Origin: Halichondria panicea
Lineage: Eukaryota; Porifera; Demospongiae; Suberitida; Halichondriidae
Direction of reading: 5' to 3'
DNA length: 64,000 nt
Assembly: GCF_963675165.1 (NCBI RefSeq)
Contig: NC_087381.1
Location: 7,162,419 to 7,226,418, forward strand
How positions within the stretch are numbered: position 1 is the stretch's first letter; each line of letters opens with the position of its first letter. Of the stretch, positions 25,501-48,714 are shown piece after piece. The notes under the pieces are model-generated. The model saw only the letters and a list, made by a program, of their open reading frames with translations. It was not told the DNA's origin and ran no database searches. Made by a program: the position numbers and the translations under genes.

Positions 25501-26268
25501 GGTTTGGGAGGCTTGTACACTGACAGTAGTGTCATCTTGACAAGGAGTAAAGAGAAATCGACTCTCAAATCGTTCTCCACCGAATACATCAGATGAAAAG
25601 ATGAAGTACTTGTAATCTGTCGCACCTGGAAACTCGACACAGTTGATAGCCATGTACGCATCAGTGGAGACCAATTCATCACTAAGCACATATATGGTGA
25701 GCTCATCGTTTGCATTTTCTGCTGTTATAAACAGTCCCTTTTGTCTTTCAGCTTCATCGGTTTCTCCATTGTTTTGCACGGCTATGTCTTGTTGGCCACC
25801 CCTTCCTGCCGGCAGATTAATGAAAGTGAATTCTCCTTGTTGAGCGATTTCCGTGCGAGACCACAGCCCAGATCCAGGAGAGGTCTCAGTGAATCCTGCT
25901 CCATTCACTCCCGGCCATCGTGTCTCTAGGGTGAAACGTGAGCTCTCCTGTTCAGTGGTGATGAAAAGACCAATTTGTTGTTCTGTGACGGCTGCAGTTC
26001 GTGCGTGATTCTGCATGAAAGCCAGAGCAAATCTGCTTCCTCTGGTTTTTGGAGCATTAGGATCTGCAGGAAGAAGCAATCGCAATTATGATGTCCTATA
26101 TATATGCACAGTTTTGTTTCCAGGAATTAGAGCAACCGTCTACAACAGTGATAAATTGCACAGAGGGCACTTACTGACATCCAGGGTGGGGTTATCACTA
26201 GCTCCAATTGCAGTATGAAGGAAGACAGACAATACTAGCACAGAACACAAGCTTTGCAAGCTAGCCAT
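6539..26268 (-). CDS. G2: IgGFc-binding/Calx-beta/Sushi/VWD giant secreted protein (complete)
   Basis: Complete 39-exon model, about 3039 residues. Exons: 26268-26175, 26063-24531, 24466-24329, 24262-24032, 23649-23452, 22478-22353, 21732-21499, 21211-21062, 20978-20787, 20571-20446, 20229-19996, 18370-18221, 18137-17943, 17748-17626, 17407-17180, 16899-16741, 16245-16051, 15135-15016, 14924-14697, 14600-14454, 14363-14166, 12888-12682, 12631-12422, 12359-12156, 11768-11577, 11512-11309, 11110-10919, 10864-10673, 10611-10411, 10351-10160, 10074-9874, 9810-9556, 9420-9199, 9116-8880, 8821-8631, 8454-8265, 8184-7978, 7790-7290, 6861-6539. Domains: signal peptide, IgGFc-binding type (32-542), Calx-beta-like (543-665), Sushi (666-731), eight Calx-beta (732-1666), thirteen Sushi (1667-2569), VWD (2570-2765), C-terminal module (2766-3039). 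Introns are phase 1 except one phase 0 inside the VWD. Likely secreted and calcium-binding; an adhesion or immune-recognition role is inference. G1 is its tandem copy. Confidence 0.85.
7978..8821 (-). other. G2 exons 35-37: von Willebrand factor type D domain
   Basis: Three exons (8821-8631, 8454-8265, 8184-7978). The start reads TDPMLVSPFTRSTSYTFMGT followed by CEHTLLQSC, matching the family's DPH...YTF.G.C.Y.L...C. The end carries ETCGLCGTQSGDL, which contains the CGLCG hallmark. The middle exon has the YTEIRVGGGIGVNVRHNYG strands. The intron after the first exon is phase 0, the only non-phase-1 intron seen in this gene. Confidence 0.82.
8880..12888 (-). other. G2 exons 22-34: thirteen Sushi domains, one per exon
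   Basis: Thirteen consecutive phase-1 exons each encode one Sushi domain with the pattern C...NG.I.Y......GTVATY.C..G......RTC......F.G..P.C. The exon at 9810-9556 is longer (255 nt) and more divergent (PECDQIFVPPNAIVTY ... IELSC). Exon pairs 12359/11768 and 11512/11110 are close duplicates. Sushi arrays are common in complement regulators and adhesion receptors. Confidence 0.88.
12943..13880 (+). repeat. Dispersed repeat R1, copy interrupted by a TA-flanked element
   Basis: R1 begins atgcctcggtgtgcatgc, followed by a (GT)n and ctgctacagctgctcaagga. It is split by the insertion at 13041-13792 and resumes with gagtttctataggcttctag and tcgagttatgcctagttttg. Other copies lie at about 18910-19385 (inverted), 39868-40287 and 58908-59165. 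It sits in a G2 intron. Confidence 0.75.
13041..13792. mobile_element. Non-autonomous TIR element with TA target duplication
   Basis: Ends CCGTACCCTCGCGAAAATA and its exact inverse (tattttcgcgagggtacgg). Flanking TA dinucleotides at 13039-13040 and 13793-13794 look like a TA target-site duplication, as in Tc1/mariner-type elements. No transposase ORF is seen in 752 bp. Uninterrupted R1 copies read gcaagtaagagtttctatag at this point, so the empty site is visible. Confidence 0.8.
15279..15960. mobile_element. Non-autonomous TIR element in a G2 intron
   Basis: Ends tatatccctttaccggtcaa and ttgaacggtaaagggatata match as inverted repeats at 19 of 20 positions. An internal direct copy of the tip (tccctttaccggtcaaatt) lies near 15620-15640. 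No transposase was recognised. Confidence 0.72.
17128..17175. repeat. (CA)n microsatellite beside a G2 splice donor
   Basis: A run of about 23 CA units next to the C-half exon ending at 17180. A further (GT)-rich tract lies at 17409-17520 on the acceptor side of the same exon. Confidence 0.9.
18490..18905. other. Part of a long G2 intron without recognisable features
   Basis: Within the 1.6-kb intron between exons 11 and 12. It holds low-complexity and repeat-like sequence (for example the imperfect inversion around ccaggggctggagccccc), but no gene. Confidence 0.4.
18910..19385 (-). repeat. Dispersed repeat R1, inverted copy
   Basis: The minus strand reads ctgctcaaggatcaatgaag, then gcaagtaagagtttctatag and tcgagttatgcctagtttta, and ends at gatgcctcggtgg (18919-18931). 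It is the uninterrupted form of the junction split at 13041. Confidence 0.7.
19426..19511. repeat. (CA)n microsatellite
   Basis: About 43 CA units. Open frames across it are repeat artefacts. Confidence 0.95.
19605..19880. mobile_element. MITE-like element
   Basis: Imperfect inverted ends about 30 bp long: gggagaaggagcgtctaact on the left and agttagacgctccttcctt on the right. About 275 bp with no coding content, in a G2 intron. Confidence 0.6.
21788..21960. mobile_element. MITE-like element with TACCGTATA ends
   Basis: Left tip taccgtatagaaattttcg and right tip cgaaaataccccgatatacg ggta-type ending are imperfect inverted repeats. A related left-end sequence (taccgtatataattatag ... ttttcgttggtg) occurs at 48826 and 59988, in the first introns of G4 and G5. 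Confidence 0.5.
21986..22252. mobile_element. Second MITE-like element in the same G2 intron
   Basis: Left end attaggccacatcaaatt with atgtttcacaggg; right end gtgaaacataag with gtagtgtgacctaata. Both motifs are inverted relative to each other. No ORF. Confidence 0.45.
23257..23291. repeat. Short perfect hairpin
   Basis: Gagaccaggcc and ggcctggtctc form an 11-bp perfect stem around an AT-rich loop, in a G2 intron beside the exon relic at 23364. Confidence 0.6.
23364..23392 (-). pseudogene. Relic of a Calx-beta C-half exon
   Basis: On the minus strand the last codons and donor of a C-half exon remain (GATTCTGATG followed by GTACGTTGCTTTCA), close to the donor of the G1 exon ending at 833. 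The rest of the exon and any acceptor are gone. It lies between the Sushi exon and Calx-beta exon 6. Confidence 0.5.
23452..23649 (-). other. G2 exon 5: Sushi domain
   Basis: One Sushi domain: ACLDLPAF, GAVATYECDDGS, RTCENGAWSGSEPSC. Four cysteines and the WSG motif are intact. Confidence 0.85.
24032..24466 (-). other. G2 exons 3-4: divergent Calx-beta-like domain
   Basis: Exons 24466-24329 and 24262-24032. The first half has VLETVGTVDLMFSITRGDQS; the second starts GSDYSDPP and ends YTITIIDDQ. Both lengths (138 and 231 nt) equal those of G1. Confidence 0.65.
24531..26063 (-). other. G2 exon 2: IgGFc-binding-type N-terminal domain
   Basis: A 1533-nt exon with the same landmarks as in G1: RFALAFMQNH, IGLFITTEQE, SDKPLAVFSGHQCG, CDYLVEQLPPHPTYGD. 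In vertebrates this domain heads the mucus protein FCGBP, where VWD repeats follow. Here Calx-beta and Sushi domains lie between it and the VWD. Family assignment is by motif memory. Confidence 0.75.
26175..26268 (-). other. G2 exon 1: signal peptide
   Basis: A 94-nt exon starts MASLQSLCSVLVLSVFLHTA, with a hydrophobic core and a GTAAGT donor. It is near-identical to G1 exon 1. Confidence 0.82.
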
Positions 26269-26315
26269 GATTGGAAGACTCGACCAGCTATGTTGTCGCT
26301 AATGCAATTGGGTTC

Positions 26316-26323
26316 GTTTTATA
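26316..26323 (-). promoter_or_regulatory. TATA box of G2
   Basis: TATAAAAC on the minus strand about 50 bases upstream of the ATG. A TIR-like tip (GCCTCGTTCCCAGGCCGAT) begins only about 5 bases further upstream, so the upstream promoter context differs from that of G1. Confidence 0.55.
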
Positions 26324-26327
26324 CCTA

Positions 26328-26445
26328 GCCTCGTTCCCAGGCCGATTTGTCTCTAAAATAACGCTAGGTCGACAACTCGACAACTAGCTCAGCGCGTTTG
26401 TTTTGTAGGCCACTAAACAGGAACACAACACTAAACAAGAACAAC
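26328..26445. repeat. TE-like sequence abutting the G2 TATA box
   Basis: Begins with the tip GCCTCGTTCCCAGGCCGAT, related to the TIRs at 29466-30267. From 26373 it carries a segment repeated almost exactly at 30437-30504, where it runs into the N gap. Confidence 0.6.
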
Positions 26446-27106
26446 CGGAAATGAAACCAATAATGGGCGTGGTTATGCAGGGTTGTTGGTTTATAAACCA
26501 TAATTACTAGGCAACCAGTCAACAACTGATTTATTTACTGCAAAAACAGCAAAACAGTCATTTGAACATCAGTGGAGACAGTCAAACTAGCTCTCACAGC
26601 CTCAGAATTATGCAGTTAGAACAATTACAGGCATAGAACTAGCAGTACTACTGTGGAGCTACATGAGCTAGACTAGCTAGGTTCAGCTAGCTGGAAGCCA
26701 TGCATAAACTTTGACCAGACCCGCCCACCACTAAATGCAGCTGCAAGGTTTGTACATGTAGCTAGCTAGCTAGCTACCTGTACCGATGTAGCTCTGAACT
26801 AGTCTGTTATTGTCAACAACACCACAGTCTACTTGTAATCCTCTACTTCTGAGCCACAGCCTTGACTACTGAGAAAGCACAGAGCAAGAATTTGACTACA
26901 GGCTTCAGCTAGTTCAGTTCAATACTGTCAAGCTTACACAACTTTTTTGAATTTTATTGCGTGCAAATGTACCAAATTTTGTCAAGATGCATCATATCAA
27001 TTCAAATCTGCTGAGGAAGTAGATTATAAGAATAGTGCCTGGGGGAAGTAATTATATAATATAATTACTGGACATCACCTAGGATACGGACTGAATCAGT
27101 AAATAA
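26446..27106. other. Intergenic DNA, no gene seen
   Basis: Low-complexity stretches such as gctagctagctagctagcta near 26760. Nothing coding was recognised. Confidence 0.5.
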
Positions 27107-27192
27107 GCACCCATATATCCTCCGCTACCGTGGTTACTCCGAGGCGGAGCCGAGGGGTATGTAACCACGGTAGCGGAGGATATATAGGGTGC
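27107..27192. repeat. Long inverted repeat (hairpin)
   Basis: Arms 27107-27137 and 27161-27192 pair over about 31 bp with a single extra base. The core reads cctccgctaccgtggttac. The loop includes gaggcggagccgagg. It lies about 90-175 bases upstream of the small ORF at 27283. Confidence 0.85.
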
Positions 27193-27226
27193 ATATCCTC
27201 CGAGTAGGTGTGGCATATCTGACTTA

Positions 27227-27252
27227 TACCACGTGACCGCAGCACTATAAAA
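27227..27252 (+). promoter_or_regulatory. Putative core promoter: CACGTG and TATA
   Basis: Ccacgtgacc (an E-box) is followed about 15 bases later by cactataaaagg. The ATG of a 52-residue ORF follows about 30 bases after the TATA motif. Function is inferred from spacing only. Confidence 0.4.
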
Positions 27253-27282
27253 GGACCTCCCCCTAGTAACAATTCAATCACG

Positions 27283-27441
27283 ATGCAGACTGCAAAAAAG
27301 AAAAAGACTATGCCGGATTTTAAAGCCGTCAAAGAGCTAGTTGAGCAACATGTTGACTCCTACAGATGCTCAAGAGCTTCCTTGGTCCAAGCGTTGACCA
27401 TTCCACGTCCCTTACTGGAGTTGCAAGCTCTTCTTGGATAA
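27283..27441 (+). CDS. Small ORF, 52 residues, unknown
   Basis: I do not recognise this protein. It begins MQTAKKKKTMPDFKAVKELV, with a lysine-rich start, continues with a predicted helical LVEQHVDSYRCSRASL segment and ends ELQALLG. Its start lies about 30-38 bases after a TATAAAAGG motif. It may be a real short gene, the first part of a larger damaged gene, or part of the neighbouring repeats. No intron donor is needed for the 159-nt frame. It is isolated from the Calx-beta genes in strand and composition. Confidence 0.3.
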   Translation: MQTAKKKKTMPDFKAVKELVEQHVDSYRCSRASLVQALTIPRPLLELQALLG

Positions 27442-27532
27442 AATGTATCTAAACCGCGCCCATGGACCCATGGAAGCTTAGCCATCTTGTTGGAGAGCAC
27501 CTTCCGTGTTTCTGCCGTCGCTTTGAGTCTTA

Positions 27533-29453
27533 CACAGCCAAAAATCCACGGGGCGTGTCAGGTCCGTTACATGTCCGTTACAGGACGTTTACCACATCCT
27601 GATACGGGACCGTTGGGTAGACACTACTAAACAGGCCGTTCACATACAGCCTGTAAACAGCCCGTACAAACGGCCTGTATTCAGCCTGTATCATACTGTT
27701 CTCATGCACAATTTAATAAGCTAGTATCATGCTTCAAAAGGTCACAATTCAAAGACAAAGAAGACAAGAACAAGATATATATATATATATATTAATTTCT
27801 GTTCAGCTACATTATGTCTCTCATTATCATGTCCGTGTCTTCACATCCCCACGGTGGCACTGCAGATAAAAACAACCAGTTGAACCGTACGTTAACGCCA
27901 CATAAGTATACTAACTTACTGTATTTATATTTGTCTTGTTTTTGTGCACAAAGATAGACTCTGAGGAGAAGAGGCTGGGAATTATACAAAAAATACACCA
28001 CTGCTTACCGGCGTACTATGAAGTCAGTGAACAGCTAGTAGGGCCGTTCTTCATCTCCGAGATAGCTCGCCAGCTGTACACTAATAATACTTATTCACAT
28101 AGATTAAACTAAGTTGCTTACCAGGCAATTGTTGCATTCTCTTTATCATTCGTCTAAAAACTTCAATCTATGAGGCATATAATGCACCACCAAACACATA
28201 CAAAATAATGGCACTTACCTAACACATCCAGACTCCAACTCGGCATGCCAATAAAGAAATCTATTAAATAACATGTGTAACAAGTGCTAAAGATGAAAAC
28301 AATAAACAAACCTTGAGTTTTGCAACATCTGAAGAAGAGTTAGAAGATTAAAAGAAGAACACACCACTGACCACTGTGAATAATCTTACCGGCGTACTAT
28401 GAAGTCAGTCAACAGCTTACAGTGTGCTGTACACATTACAAGGGCTCTTTTTCATCTCGAAGATATCCCGCAACTGTACACCAATACGCTATTCACACAG
28501 ATTACATACTTGCTGAATTTTCTTACCAGGAAACTGTTGCTTTATCTTTAGTTCATTCTTCTGACAACATCTAGTGTCTACAGAAGCAATAACGTATCAC
28601 AAAACACAATAGAACAGTGGCACTTACGTAATTAGTCCAGACTTCAACTCGGCAGCATTATCTAAAGTCAATTTGATTGCGTGTTTAATATGTGAATGCT
28701 AGTGAAAGAGAATAACAAACCTGGGAGCATTCTTCAACACCTCTTTATCAATAGTGAAAAAACTTCAGATGGGAGCCTACGATGAGGAGGATTATTTCAA
28801 AAAGGAAGCAAAACGAAACGTTTACCTTGTAAAATTGGCCAGTGTTCCAGCTTCAAAAGTCCATAACGTGCAAACCTGAATTTATAAACATACAGTAGAG
28901 GTGAAATTTACAGACCTTTGCTGCCAACTACACTAGAGGTCAAATTCACTACAGATTTGAAATAGCTGTGGAACTAGAGGAACACAAACTGCATGCTATG
29001 AGAAAGTTCAATAAAAATAATATAACTGTTTAATATAGCTGCTACAGCTTCACCTTTTTTTGTTCACAGGTAGACTAATAGTGTATAGTCCTCTTTAAGT
29101 TGTCTTTTTGGACCAGCAGCTCCTCTTGTGACAAGCAGCAGGATTTTTTCTCAGAGCTCTGTCTGTCTCATTCTCTTTTTGTAGTCAGGTGACGTCATCC
29201 TGCCCCAAGCTAGCGCATGCGCATAAGCTACAGCTGCAACAGCCTGTATACAGGACGTGGATGCTACGCCCTAATACAGGCCCGTATCCACGGGCTGTAA
29301 ACAGGACGTGGGCTAACGTCCTGTTTACAGCTGTGAGAACGGCCTGTATACAGGCCGTGGGTGGGCTACATCCTGTATACAGGCCGTTCACAGGCCCGTA
29401 ACGGCCCGTTTTCAACTAACGGCCTGAAACGGACCCGTGGATTTTTGGCTGTG
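27533..29453. mobile_element. 1.9-kb TIR element with TA flanks and repeated CAGGCCGT-type ends
   Basis: Perfect 20-bp ends CACAGCCAAAAATCCACGGG and its inverse, flanked by TA at 27531-27532 and 29454-29455. Subterminal regions carry many short copies of ggcctgtatacagg- and cgggccgt-like motifs in both orientations. Inside, two direct repeats of about 380 bp start at about 28008 and 28388 (cttaccggcgtactatgaag). No transposase was recognised. Confidence 0.75.
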
Positions 29454-29465
29454 TAGTACCGTCTA

Positions 29466-30267
29466 GCCTCGGTCCCAGGCCGATTTTTTTTAATAGAACG
29501 AAGTTGAAAAATACGGCCTGGTATTGATTGTATCTGGGCGTGGCAGGAACCGGAAACAAAAGCAGTGATTCTTTACATTTTGTTTCCTGCTTTTTTTCTG
29601 TAATACTAAAGGTGTACGTAGAGGCATTTTACTCCCGTAAAAGTTACAGTAATTTAGCTCCGTGTCATGTTCTCAATTTATAGCTAGCTAGCTATGGCAT
29701 GCAATGCAACGCGTTGTCTTGTTTGAAGCAAGATGGCCTCACTCTCATGGCAGAACAGGCCCAGGCTCTCAAGCTCCTGTTTGAGGAAAGGGACGTGTTT
29801 ATCTGGTTCCCAACAGGGTATGGCAAGTCTCTCTGCTATATCAGTTGCTATCCTTTTTAATGGACTACAAGCTAGGTAGGACCAAGGCTCCTCCTGTTGA
29901 CAAAAGTGTTGTTCTTGTTAATTGTCTCTCCCCTTGTATCTCTCATCATGAGACTCATGATTGACCAGATCAGGAGTCTAAACAATAGAGGTGTTTCTGC
30001 TGCCATCCTCAGTAGCAATAAAGGAATCGACAAAGATTTGGTTGCCACTGCCAAAGAAGTGTCTTCTGGGAAGTATTTCCTGCTGTATACTGCCCCAGAG
30101 GCTGTTGTTGAAGACCACTGTTGGAGGATTCATTTTTTGTTGTACCACAAGTCAATTTGTTTTATGTATTAAAAAACCACGCCCAGATCACGCCCAAATA
30201 CAATCAATACCAGGCCTAGTAGGCGATCTAGCGTTCAATTGGAGACCGATCGGCCGGGGATCGAGGC
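29466..30267. mobile_element. TIR-flanked element carrying a helicase fragment
   Basis: Left tip GCCTCGGTCCCAGGCCGAT and right tip inverse GCCTCGATCCCCGGCCGAT, with TA on each side (29464-29465, 30268-30269). A second inner inverted pair (ggcctggtattgattgtat / atacaatcaataccaggcc) strengthens the call. It starts about 10 bases after the previous element. Confidence 0.65.
29733..30125 (+). pseudogene. RecQ-like DEAD/H helicase fragment
   Basis: Two frames together recall the start of a RecQ-family helicase. At 29733-29860 the frame reads AEQAQALKLLFEERD and then VFIWFPTGYGKSLCYI, a Walker A (PTGYGKS) in its usual setting. At 29897-30125 another frame gives LLIVSPLVSLIMRLMIDQI, RGVSAAILSSNKGI and YFLLYTAPEAVV, matching motif Ia and the following conserved strands. 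A stop and frame change separate them, and the DEAH motif and later domains are absent. It is therefore a decayed or incomplete gene inside a TIR-bounded element, not a working helicase. Confidence 0.65.
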
Positions 30268-30504
30268 TAAGTACCGTCAAGCATGGCTCTTTTCTCTTTG
30301 CTTACTTTCTTGAACAAATGAAAAAACTAAAAAACAACTTGAAAAACTGTGCATGCCTGGGGCTGTATGCTAATATTCTATATATTCTACAGCTGTTGAC
30401 CAATGAGATCAATTTGTGGTGACGTAAGTGTGGTATAACTCGACAACTAGCTCAGCGCGTTTGTTTTGTAGGCCACTAAACAGGAACACAACACTAAACA
30501 AGAA

Positions 30505-30704
30505 NNNNNNNNNNNNNNNNNNNNNNNNNNNNNNNNNNNNNNNNNNNNNNNNNNNNNNNNNNNNNNNNNNNNNNNNNNNNNNNNNNNNNNNNNNNNNNNN
30601 NNNNNNNNNNNNNNNNNNNNNNNNNNNNNNNNNNNNNNNNNNNNNNNNNNNNNNNNNNNNNNNNNNNNNNNNNNNNNNNNNNNNNNNNNNNNNNNNNNNN
30701 NNNN
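30505..30704. other. Assembly gap (200 N)
   Basis: Exactly 200 N. The left flank is a repeated sequence also present at 26373-26443. The right flank enters G3 in the middle of a Calx-beta domain 40 bases later. The 5' end of G3 must lie in or beyond the gap. Confidence 0.99.
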
Positions 30705-30744
30705 ACCCCCACACACCACCACTCACTACCCCACACACACACAG

Positions 30745-47778
<17,034 letters not shown>

Positions 47779-48714
47779 TTGAACTTGATATTTAAGTCGC
47801 CCCCAATTCATTTCTTCAGAACGTTTTCTAGATTATTATGATTATTATCTATGTAACGTTTATATAGTATTTTTTGTAGACTGCTTTTCTTTATAGCTAT
47901 GACGATGACTGGTTTTGTATACATTGCAGTGTTTTGAATCATTATTAATTAAATTTCGCAAAACGCTGAAAAAGTAATTTGTTCTCTAACGATGACCTTT
48001 CCTATAGGCACAGGTATTAAATATTATAACTCACCCCTGCCATATTTTGGTAACCATATTTTTGACACTGCTGACATTTAATAGACAAGTCTCCCACAAT
48101 TGAGTAAAAAGTGTCTTTTGTTACACAATTATATAGAAATGTTAGCAGGTAAAGATCATTAACGAAACAAACGCACATTAGACATGCACAAGCCTCTTCG
48201 AGGAAGTGCGGCCTGGGATCGAGGCTAGGGATTACTATACCCCATTTCTGATCTCAAGAAAAAGGTTGACTATGAAAAAAACGCCTCTGGCAAACGCCAG
48301 CTACAAAAGTGTGGGGGTGGGGCTGCTCTTGTAGGAATTGGGAGGTTAGATGTTAGGCAATAGGAGATCTAAGCAGTTCTTTATTTGGAATAAACTATAC
48401 TCTCAGCCCTTTAGGGTTAGGTTTATGTGTACGCAATTTGGTTGGTCAGATATTTTGGTTTTTCCCAATATCATTCCATTGACTGATGAAGACGCTATAT
48501 CATGCTTACATCAATCGAGGCTATAAAATACAGTCCATTAGTTCGAGCGTGTTAGTATAATAATTATACTAACACACTACTAAATCTCCACGGAAGAAAC
48601 AAAACTCACTCCTCCTGATCTTTTAGCGTTGTTATATATACGCTAGCTCACAGTTGGAGATCAAAACACTGCCAGCATTGTTATTGAGGTTTGGAGGAGC
48701 TGTCAGTGAGAGTC
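47779..48714. other. G3-G4 intergenic region
   Basis: Homologous along much of its length to 58294-59890. Shared blocks include gcacaggtattaaatatt, gatcgaggctag, gtgtgggggtggggctgctc and cagtccattagttcgag. A small perfect palindrome gtgttagtataa/ttatactaacac lies at 48549-48575. No gene seen. Confidence 0.7.
48634..48645 (+). promoter_or_regulatory. Putative TATA element of G4
   Basis: Gttatatatacg about 70-80 bases before the G4 ATG. The corresponding DNA is absent upstream of G5. Confidence 0.4.

Noticed and set aside
29733-30125. A functional helicase gene
   Set aside because: Frame break after the Walker A region, no DEAH motif or C-terminal domains, and enclosed in a TIR element.
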